Shown in pieces: positions 53,248 to 61,241 of a stretch of 64,000 nt of DNA. Under the pieces are notes generated by a model. That model saw nothing but the letters and a program-made list of their open reading frames with translations, made no database searches and had not been told where the DNA came from. How positions within the stretch are numbered: position 1 is the first letter of the stretch; every line of letters begins with the position of its first letter. Origin of the DNA: Blepharisma japonicum (lineage: Eukaryota > Ciliophora > Heterotrichea > Heterotrichida > Blepharismidae); the NCBI GenBank assembly GCA_949751835.1, contig CATKHK010000091.1, positions 1-64,000 on the forward strand. Reading direction: 5' to 3'. Both the position numbers and the translations under genes were made by a program.

Positions 53248-54573
53248 TTATTCTATTTCAGGAATTTCCAAAACCTTATTTTTTGGCAAATCTTTCGGGT
53301 AATGCTTAGATACTTGTAAAAACAATATCCCTGCCAGCAAATATCCAGTCGGTACAATCCCAATTAGCCCATATCTCAAACCCTCAGCTGATGAGTTCAA
53401 AACTCCTAAAGTCACAGTTGACAAGCTTCCCCCTAAAAATGACGCACAAAGCAGCATTGCCGATTCTAACTAAAATTTACGTAAAGCTCTGACCCTAGGC
53501 GTTGACACATTCATCATCATGGCTACAGAAATCGAAATATAAGTCTCACCCACGAGGAAAATTATATACTCACTTGCCATTGCCACCCAAAAAATAGGCA
53601 CAGAATAAGCGACATATAGAAAAGGCACTGCAAATAAATTGGTAAAAGCACATATCAAAGGACGCCACTTAGGCTTGTCATCTTTTTCTTTTAAATCAGA
53701 CACTCGTCCGGCTGTTATAAGACTTATCGGTACTAAAGCAGTCGCTGTTGCGTTTACCACTGCAAATGCGATTTTATCATTAGGAAATTCTTCAGTGTAA
53801 TATAAAGCTTCATAAAATCCTCTTGCGAAGCCACTTGTGTACCTGAAAAAAGTCGCAATTATTGTGATTATCAGAGTTTTATTTTTAAAAAGCTCTTTAA
53901 AGTCTTCTTTTACCCCAGTTTTTTGTTTTTTCTCAATAAACCCATCTTCTTCTTCTAAAATATTTTTTTCGTCTTTTATAAATAAACATAAAATCACACT
54001 AGAAATTCCTCCAAAAGCCCCAACAATGATAAATGCTGCCCTCCAGCCGACTAAATCAGCTAAAATCAGCGTTAAAGAAGCAAGAGAGGAGCCTAAATAT
54101 ACAGAAACTATAAATAGCCCATAAGCAATGCCCCTCATCAGCGGAGGAAAATATAACGCAACGAGCCGAAAACAAGCAGGGTCCAAACAAGCAGAAAAAA
54201 TTGCTAGTAAAGTCCTAGGCCAGAGCAACCCGAAAAAATTTTCCGCAAGAGCGTTTGCAATTGTTGCCAAATTAAAAAGAGCAGAAATTCCTAAAATGAA
54301 TCATTTGAGTCTTGGGAGTTTATCGATTATATGGCCCTGAATAGAAATTACCATCGGCAAAGTTACGATTGCATAGATAAGTAAGAAGGCCGGGCCGGTT
54401 ATCAGTCCATATTCTGTGTTTGTTGTGTTTGTGTCATCTAAAAGGTTGCTGCCTGCTGCAATGAAGGAGATGCCTAAGTAATGATTACAAAATCTCTGGG
54501 CGTTATTCATGGTACCTATTCAGATGATAATTCCTAGAAAAACTCATGAATATCGAGAGTATCGGATGTCCAT
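53248..54573 (-). CDS. spinster-like major facilitator superfamily transporter, 436 aa
   Basis: ATG 54573 to TAA 53248, three UGA as Trp and one 15-nt intron. The motifs FSACLDPACFRLVALYFPPL, RGIAYGLFIVSVYLGSSLAS and LVGWRAAFIIVGAFGG follow the spinster family (yeast-to-animal Spns carriers: GxxDPxxYSLIxDYFPP, GIYLGxxLA, GWRxxF). About 12 helices are present with a charged central loop (FIEKKQKTGVKEDFKELFKN). Spinster proteins export lipids such as lysophospholipids or sphingosine phosphate from lysosomes or the plasma membrane; the substrate here is unknown. Upstream, an in-frame ATG (MTSEYGNSFYF) is cut off by TAG seven bases before the chosen ATG region, so the exact start is uncertain. 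Confidence 0.86.
53466..53480 (-). other. 15-nt intron in the spinster-like gene
   Basis: Sense GTAAATTTTAGTTAG contains an in-frame TAG. Removal joins TPRVRAL to QSAMLLCASFLGG, giving the loop and start of a membrane helix. A is at position 10. Confidence 0.9.
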
Positions 54574-55379
54574 ATTATTCTACAGGAAGTAAGTGAAATA
54601 GAAAGAGTTGCCATATTCAGACGTCATAAATTTTACGATTAATAATTCGTTTATTTTAATGATAACATAAGTTTTATTAAAGTTTCTAATGAATTAGTTT
54701 TTGTTAAAAATAAATCGATTTTTAATATTTGATATGAAATTTGATTCCAAAAAAGCTAGGAATAAGGAAATTATTTTTAAAAATAAGTTGTTTATTGTTA
54801 AGAAACATTCTTAAAAGTATACTTATTAGTGAAGCTTATAGCCACTTTTTAATTGGTGGACTTGGCTTTGTAAATGATTGTGCCCAAGTCAACTCAATCA
54901 ATTGCACGGGCATTTTATAGCTTAGGATAATCATAAAAGACCTAGAATTATATCAATTATAATGAAAAGAGCTAATTTATCTTCTCAAGAAATAGCCTCA
55001 ATTGTTGATTCTAATGTTTAAATTTTTTTTTGCTCTTTCAAACAAAGTCTTCATATCATATCCTGTGTAAAGAGTATATAACCTGCATCTTACCTCATAC
55101 AGAAGCATAAAATTTTATTAATCAAAGGCAAAGTGCCATTTCTAGTACATAAACATTTTTTAGCACCATTTACCAATATTTATTTCCGACATGATGTTCA
55201 AAAAAAAATTCATTTGTCTCTCAAGCAACCTCTATTACCTTTCCAAATTTATTTTGCATTCTGAAATCAGATTTTCTTGCAATTTACCCTCATTCCTCCT
55301 TAATCCACATTTTTTCAATTCCAGAAATTTCTATCAAAAATAAATTCCGAATCATCAATAATCATCCGATAAAATAAAA
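54574..55379. other. intergenic region between divergent genes (MFS and HSP70)
   Basis: About 800 bp. It must contain the HSP70 promoter. I saw no clear heat-shock elements (nGAAn inverted arrays) or other sites that I can support. The ~200 bp before the HSP70 start is pyrimidine-rich. Confidence 0.4.
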
Positions 55380-57377
55380 ATGGCAAGTGATATATGCATT
55401 GGTATTGATTTAGGGACAACCTATAGTTGTGTAGGTGTCTGGCAAAATGACAGAGTCGAAATTATCGCAAATGACCAAGGTAATCGTACCACACCCTCCT
55501 ACGTCGCCTTCACAGATACAGACCGTCTTATAGGTGACGCAGCTAAAAACCAGGTCGCAAGAAATCCAGAAAATACCGTCTTTGACGCCAAAAGACTTAT
55601 AGGCAGGCGCTTTAATGACCCTATAGTCCAATCAGACATGAAATTGTGGCCATTTAAAGTAATCAGAGGTCCTGACGACAAGCCACAAGTAGTTGTAAGG
55701 TTCAGAGGAGAAGAAAAAAGGTTTTATGCTGAAGAAATCTCAGCCATGGTACTCACCAAAATGAAAGAAATCGCTGAAGCTTATTTAGGAAGGTCATTGA
55801 AAAGCGCTGTTATTACAGTTCCTGCTTATTTTAATGATTCTCAGAGGCAGGCGACTAAGGATGCAGGAATTATTGCAGGGATTGACGTGAAAAGGATTAT
55901 TAATGAGCCTACAGCTGCTGCTATTGCGTATGGACTAGATAAAAAAGGACAAGGAGAAATGAATATTTTGATTTTTGACTTGGGAGGAGGGACTTTTGAT
56001 GTGTCGTTATTGACAATAGAAGAAGGGATTTTTGAGGTAAAAGCTACAGCTGGAAATACCCATTTGGGAGGCGAAGATTTCGACAACAGGCTTGTAGACT
56101 GGTGTGTAGATGACTTTAAAAAGAAAAAAGGCGTCGACTTAAGAGGCAACAATAGAGCTTTAAGAAGGCTCAGAACTGCTTGTGAAAGAGCAAAAAGGAC
56201 TTTATCGTCAGCTACTCAGGCTAGTATTGAAATTGACGCATTGTCTGAAGGGATTGATTACTATACTGTTCTTACCCGAGCCAAATTTGAAGAATTGAAT
56301 ATGGATTATTTCAGAGGATGCCTGGATCCTGTAGAAAGAGTCCTTAAAGATGCCAATTTATCGAAAAATCAGATAACTGAAGTTGTCTTGGTTGGGGGCT
56401 CTACAAGGATTCCTAAGGTGCAACAGCTAATTCAAGATTATTTTGGAGGAAAAGAGCCTTGTAAGTCTATTAACCCGGATGAAGCTGTAGCTTATGGGGC
56501 TGCTGTCCAAGGAGCAATTTTAACTGGTGAAGGCTCAAGCCAAATTCGTGATGTCTTATTGCTTGATGTAACTCCGCTTTCACTTGGGATTGAAACCGCA
56601 GGTGGTGTTATGACTGTCTTGATCCCTAGAAATTCTACAATTCCTACCAAAAAGACACAAGTTTTCACTACTTATGCTGATAACCAGCCTGGAGTTTGTA
56701 TACAAGTTTATGAAGGAGAAAGGTCAATGACTCATGACAACCACTTATTAGGAAAATTCAATCTTGAAGGCATCCCTCCATCTCCCAGAGGAGTCCCACA
56801 AATAGAAGTTTCCTTTGATATTGACGCTAATGGCATTTTAAATGTCCATGCGATAGACAAAGGAACAGGAAAATCTGAAAGAATAACCATCACCAATGAT
56901 AAAGGAAGACTATCAAAAGACGAAATTGACAGAATGGTAAACGAATCAGAAAGATACAAATCTCAAGACGAAGAACAAAAGAAAAGAGTTGAAGCTAAAA
57001 ACAGCCTTGAAGGATTTGCTTATAATTTGAGGAATAGTATAACTGATAATAGTGTCAAGGAAAAAATTCCACAGTCAGAATTGTCTAATTTAGAAGGCAA
57101 AATTAGAGAAATTCTGAAATGGGTAGAAGAAAATCCGAATGCAAGGGTGGACCAGTATGAAGAAAAGCAAAAAGAATTGGAAAGGGTGAGCAATCCTATT
57201 ATGACTAAAATGTATCAGCAAGGTGGAGTTCCTGGTGCAAGTCCTGGAGGAATGCCTGGAGGAATGCCTGGTGGAATGCCTGGAGGAATGCCTGGTGGAA
57301 TGCCTGGAGGTATGCCAGGAGGTTTCCCTGGAGGACAAACAGCTGGCGGAGGGCCAAATGTTGAAGAAGTTGACTAA
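55380..57377 (+). CDS. HSP70: cytosolic HSP70 chaperone, 665 aa
   Basis: ATG 55380 to TAA 57375, no intron and no UGA. The ATPase domain has all three signatures: [28 protein letters not shown] (~200) and [17 protein letters not shown] (~335). The linker [15 protein letters not shown] (~390) leads to the substrate-binding domain (~395-510) and helical lid. The end has five to six GGMP repeats ([11 protein letters not shown]) and the cytosolic EEVD, which binds TPR co-chaperones such as Hop and CHIP. It folds proteins with ATP. Codon choice is C/G-richer than in neighbours, and all four Trp are UGG, suggesting high expression. Length is normal for the family. Confidence 0.97.
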   Translation: MASDICIGIDLGTTYSCVGVWQNDRVEIIANDQGNRTTPSYVAFTDTDRLIGDAAKNQVARNPENTVFDAKRLIGRRFNDPIVQSDMKLWPFKVIRGPDDKPQVVVRFRGEEKRFYAEEISAMVLTKMKEIAEAYLGRSLKSAVITVPAYFNDSQRQATKDAGIIAGIDVKRIINEPTAAAIAYGLDKKGQGEMNILIFDLGGGTFDVSLLTIEEGIFEVKATAGNTHLGGEDFDNRLVDWCVDDFKKKKGVDLRGNNRALRRLRTACERAKRTLSSATQASIEIDALSEGIDYYTVLTRAKFEELNMDYFRGCLDPVERVLKDANLSKNQITEVVLVGGSTRIPKVQQLIQDYFGGKEPCKSINPDEAVAYGAAVQGAILTGEGSSQIRDVLLLDVTPLSLGIETAGGVMTVLIPRNSTIPTKKTQVFTTYADNQPGVCIQVYEGERSMTHDNHLLGKFNLEGIPPSPRGVPQIEVSFDIDANGILNVHAIDKGTGKSERITITNDKGRLSKDEIDRMVNESERYKSQDEEQKKRVEAKNSLEGFAYNLRNSITDNSVKEKIPQSELSNLEGKIREILKWVEENPNARVDQYEEKQKELERVSNPIMTKMYQQGGVPGASPGGMPGGMPGGMPGGMPGGMPGGMPGGFPGGQTAGGGPNVEEVD

Positions 57378-57811
57378 TTTAAAATAATAAATTTTTTTAA
57401 ATGATAAATATAATTTTCATTTCAAATATTTTAAAATTTAGATTCTTTAAAAATATGGAATTATAAAAAAACTTCATAGTACTCCATTGACGAGCAAAAA
57501 CACATTCTCGCATTACAAAGGAAGATATTAGAAAGATTTTATGATTGCTATGAGTCAAGAGTTAGAGGGGAAGAAGAAAAATTAGAAGCAAGTACGAATA
57601 ATGCATTATCACTTAAAAAATAGCAGGAAATGCAAAATAAATTGTTTAAATATAGATGAAATTCTTTACCTGTCATAATTGTAATTTTTTACGAGGATTA
57701 TTTACTATTATCAGAATTTTTATAATATTGTTAAATAATGAAAGGATGAGTAAATAAATATTTAATTATATAATGCGAATTATTTATATATAAATCATAG
57801 CATTTTTATAA
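57378..57811. other. intergenic between convergent genes, with a short coding-like stretch
   Basis: At about 57493-57620 on the plus strand a frame without start codon reads DEQKHILALQRKILERFYDC and continues to TAG. It is preceded by a stop and no splice to an ATG was found. It may be a gene fragment. The rest is AT-rich. Confidence 0.35.
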
Positions 57812-58303
57812 CTAAATTTCTATTCCTAATTGCTTTAATTCTAATTTTATATCAATTTTGCTACTTGAAATTGATTTTGATAAGCTCAAATCAATACCTT
57901 TAGTATCGAAAGGACCTGGAAACTGTGGAAAATTTTTAAAAGAGTTCACTTGAGGTTGGAATTGTATTTTACTATAAAATTCAACAAAATTGCTAGTTGT
58001 CTTGAATTCTTCATTTATTTTCTGCTTAAAGACTTGCTTTTCTTTTTTAGCTATCGATCCCTCAAATAGCGATTCTAAACTATGTAGCTGAGACAAAAGA
58101 ATTTCTTTATTCGCTAATTCGAGATTCAGCATTTCCTGCTTCTTCTTAGTCTCTTTTTCAAGAGTATTAAATCTCTCATCAAGTTCCTGAATTTTTTGGT
58201 CATTTACAGCTAAAGTTGCCAAATGCTCTGAAAGCTGCTCAGCCATTATCATCAGCTGCCGTTCCCTTAATTCTAACTTTTCCTTTACTCTTTCTATATC
58301 CAT
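57812..58303 (-). CDS. small coiled-coil protein, 163 aa
   Basis: ATG 58303 to TAA 57812, no UGA and no Trp. Residues 1-115 form a coiled coil (ERQLMIMAEQLSEHLATLAV, LDERFNTLEKETKKKQEMLN); the end contains NFPQFPGPFDTKGIDLSLSK and a basic helical part. No family recognised. Its start codon is 21 bp from that of the divergent GST gene, so the two probably share one promoter region. Confidence 0.72.
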   Translation of the reverse strand: MDIERVKEKLELRERQLMIMAEQLSEHLATLAVNDQKIQELDERFNTLEKETKKKQEMLNLELANKEILLSQLHSLESLFEGSIAKKEKQVFKQKINEEFKTTSNFVEFYSKIQFQPQVNSFKNFPQFPGPFDTKGIDLSLSKSISSSKIDIKLELKQLGIEI

Positions 58304-58324
58304 TATAAAATTTCAATAATTAAT
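58304..58324. promoter_or_regulatory. 21-bp divergent intergenic region
   Basis: The two start codons are separated only by tataaaatttcaataattaa-type sequence, which contains TATAAAA. Both 5' UTRs and core promoter elements must fit here or within coding sequence. Transcription start sites are not known. Confidence 0.4.
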
Positions 58325-59023
58325 ATGAGTTCAGCTTCAATCATTCAGAACTCAACAGACCCTAACAGGGTAATTCTCTATATGGACTATATATCCCAGC
58401 CATGTCGCGCAGTTCTCGCATATATGATAATAAACAACATCCCATACGAAATAAGAGAAATCAGAATTTTTAAAGGCCAAACTCTTACAGACGAGTTTAA
58501 AGCAATTTCTCCTACTCAAAAACTGCCAACAATAATCCATCAAGGCTTTACTCTTGTAGAAAGCCATGCAATTCTTACTTATTTAGCTTCAGTTTTCCCT
58601 GTAGACGAAGCATGGTATCCTAGAGATCCCAAAATTAGAGCTCAAATTGACTGTTATTTGCACTGGCATCATGCTAATATAAGACATGCAGTCTCATCAT
58701 ATTTATATCATAAAAAAATTCTCCCTAAGATAACAGGCCAACAAATTTCTGAAGAGCTTGAAAAAGAATATTTGAGGTCTCAGCACCTTGCCTTTAAATT
58801 TATTGAAGATATATTAAAAAAAGGCCTTTATATAGGTAGAACTCAAAGGCCGTCAATAGCTGACATTTCATGCTATTGTGAGGCAATTCAGCTTTATTTG
58901 GTAAATTTCAATTATGAAAAATATCCAGAAGTTTGTAGGTGGATGCGAGAAATTGGCGAAATTCCAGCAGTAAAAGAAGCTTCTAAGCCATTCTTTAAGA
59001 TTCTTCAGAGAGTTAAACTTTAA
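58325..59023 (+). CDS. glutathione S-transferase, theta class-like, 232 aa
   Basis: ATG 58325 to TAA 59021, no UGA. The thioredoxin-like N-domain is ~16-95: VILYMDYISQPCRAVLAYMI (theta-type start with S/Q-P-C-R), KAISPTQKLPTIIHQGFTLV and VESHAILTYLA, the glutathione-binding E-S motif. The C-terminal helical domain is ~105-230 (AWYPRDPKIRAQIDCYLHWH; RPSIADISCYCEAIQLYL). It conjugates glutathione to electrophiles in the cytosol. An N-terminal extension of ~15 residues precedes the usual start. It is divergent from the 57812 gene and 51 bp before the F-box/WD40 gene on the same strand. Confidence 0.92.
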   Translation: MSSASIIQNSTDPNRVILYMDYISQPCRAVLAYMIINNIPYEIREIRIFKGQTLTDEFKAISPTQKLPTIIHQGFTLVESHAILTYLASVFPVDEAWYPRDPKIRAQIDCYLHWHHANIRHAVSSYLYHKKILPKITGQQISEELEKEYLRSQHLAFKFIEDILKKGLYIGRTQRPSIADISCYCEAIQLYLVNFNYEKYPEVCRWMREIGEIPAVKEASKPFFKILQRVKL

Positions 59024-59074
59024 TTTTAATTAACTTAAAAAACAGCTGATCCATTTTCCTAGTAGGAAAATATA

Positions 59075-60526
59075 ATGAAAAAAGGTCAAGATCTTCATCA
59101 GCTTCTTGAAAATCAATGCAATCTAACTGATCTCTTTCGTAGAGAGCTTGAATTAAAGAATTTCGAACTTCGTAAGGCTTATCATAATATTCAGCTATTA
59201 AAAGGAATTTTAGTCACTATAAAACAAGACCTCAATCTAAAGCCAGAACAATTTGAATATTTATTTGGGCACATTTTTAAAGAAGAGGAAGAGTGCGAAA
59301 ATAGGATTGCTAATCAGAAAGAAATTTTCCGAGAAAACCTACAAAATGTTACACATAGTCAAAATTCATTCCAATTTTGGCCAAAATTGCCATGCGATGT
59401 TATGAATTTGGTCATCGAATTTTTAGAGTTCAAAGAGCTCGCCACACTTGCATGTGTGAATAAAGAATTAAATGTAATTTGCAAAAATAATATGCTCTGG
59501 AAGAAACTTTATATAGGAAGATGAAATAGAGAAGAAGGAGATGAAAATAATTATATTGAAAAATACGCTGAAAAATATAGAGGAGAAATGAAGTGGTACT
59601 ATGAAAGACCAGTTGTATCAACCCTTAAGTGGCACTCAGGAAGTGTTACTTGTATAGACTATATACACGGCAGTAATTTATTTGTAAGCGGCTCTGACGA
59701 CAGTTCAGCAATGCTTTGGCAAATAAACGAACATCACCCACAAGAAAACGGTATTTTTCAGCAGCATCATTTACAAACCCAAGCTGTTTCAAAATTAATT
59801 TCATTTTATGGCCATGGTGGGCCTATATGGTGCTGCTTGCAAATTCCTAATTTTAAGCTCGCTACTGGGTCATATGACAGAACAGTTAAACTATGGAATA
59901 TGCATACAGGCAAATGTGAATCTACCTTAAGAGGCCATTTAGAATGAATCAGCTGTTTAGACGCAAATGAGCAGCTTTTGTGCTCAGGGTCATGGGATGC
60001 ATCAATAAAGGTCTGGGACCTAGAAACTGAAGCCAATGTGCAGACTTTATTTAATGATGTAGGAAACGCCATTTCTTGTATTCAGCTTCAAAATAATGAA
60101 ATAATTGCTGGGTGTAGGAGAAATACAATTAATCTGTGGGAAATTGATACAGGAAGTCTTATAGGAAATCTAGTAGGGCATACACAAGCAGTTAATGCGG
60201 TGAAGAGAAGTAATTTTAGTGTATTGTCAGGAAGCGCTGATAATACAGTTAAACAGTGGGATTTAAGGAGTTTAGAATGTGTAAATACGCTTAAAGGGCA
60301 TTTGTCACATGTCATGTGCTTAGATTATGACGATGATGCTAAGAGAGTTGCCAGTGGATCTTATGATAAATCAATTAGGATTTGGGATCTGAGAAAGACA
60401 AGTGAGCCGAGGCAGATATTGAAAGGCCACTCAGCAGCAGTATTTTGCTTGAAGTTTGATAGCAGCAAACTTATATCAGGATCTTCAGACCAAACTGTCA
60501 AAATTTGGAATTTTTCTGATATTTAG
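59075..60526 (+). CDS. F-box and WD40-repeat protein (FBXW-type), 483 aa
   Basis: ATG 59075 to TAG 60524 with two UGA as Trp (IGRWNREE and GHLEWISCLD, the latter at a conserved WD40 position). Residues 1-100 are a coiled coil. The F-box is ~105-150 (FWPKLPCDVMNLVIEFLEFK, CVNKELNVICKNNMLWKKLY). About seven WD40 blades occupy ~185-483 (FVSGSDDSSAMLWQI, LATGSYDRTVKLWNMHTGKC, CSGSWDASIKVWDLETEANV, LSGSADNTVKQWDLRSLECV, ISGSSDQTVKIWNF). It is probably the substrate-binding subunit of an SCF ubiquitin ligase: the F-box binds Skp1 and the propeller binds phosphorylated targets. The targets are unknown. Confidence 0.93.
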
Positions 60527-60683
60527 AATTAATTATTTGTGATATTATAATATTTTTATTTCTGCCAAAACCAAAAGCTATCATAATTTATTCTAAAATT
60601 TTTATAAAAATATACTTTGGCAGGAATCTGCTGATATAAAAATCTACATTAAATGTTCAACTTCTTTAAATTAAAACTGATAA

Positions 60684-61214
60684 ATGGGTAACACGCATAG
60701 AAAACTAAAATCTGTGGTCACTGATCTTAATAACTTTACCTCTTCCCAAGAGTTTTTTAAATTTGCAGGCACAAGGCTTGAGTTTCTCGTCCCAAAAAGG
60801 CCTCTATTTAGATTTTCTCATAGATCTCGGAGGAGAATAATTCAAGTCTATAGACTTGAAGAACAAAAGGAAAAAATTGGTTCAGTTTTACTAGAAAATT
60901 TAAATATTGTCTATGAGAATCTTATGTATGTAAAATCAATGTCAACTATGAGAATTCAAAGCCGAACTCCTGACCGAGATACTGAATGCTCAATTTGTTT
61001 AGAAAGGTACGCGGACACTGTTTTAACCTGTGGTCACGCATTTTGTGAGATTGATATTATAGACTGGCAAGAAAGAAATCAAAGTTGTCCTATATGTAGA
61101 AAAACATTAAACGTACAAGAAGCTTATATTGATATGGAAGAAAATCCTGAAGAAATTGTAAAGGGAATTGAAAATGGCTTACAAATAGCATTTTCATATA
61201 TAGTAAGCAGCTAA
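60684..61214 (+). CDS. RING-finger protein (RNF141-like), 176 aa
   Basis: ATG 60684 to TAA 61212, no UGA apart from none; one Trp as UGG. MGNTHRKL is an N-myristoylation site. The RING is ~107-146: CSICLERYADTVLTCGHAFC, then CPICRK, a C3HC4 pattern with the H-x-F-C core. The rest is helical with a basic patch (RFSHRSRRRIIQVYRLEEQ). The layout of myristoylated N-terminus, helical middle and C-terminal RING resembles RNF141. It is likely an E3 ubiquitin ligase at membranes. The gene converges with the cohesin gene with only 27 bp between stop codons. Confidence 0.88.
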   Translation: MGNTHRKLKSVVTDLNNFTSSQEFFKFAGTRLEFLVPKRPLFRFSHRSRRRIIQVYRLEEQKEKIGSVLLENLNIVYENLMYVKSMSTMRIQSRTPDRDTECSICLERYADTVLTCGHAFCEIDIIDWQERNQSCPICRKTLNVQEAYIDMEENPEEIVKGIENGLQIAFSYIVSS

Positions 61215-61241
61215 GTATGTAATTATTATATTAACAAATTA

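Noticed and set aside
57090-57338. His/Ser/Arg-rich minus-strand frame at the HSP70 end
   Set aside because: Antisense of the GGMP repeats.
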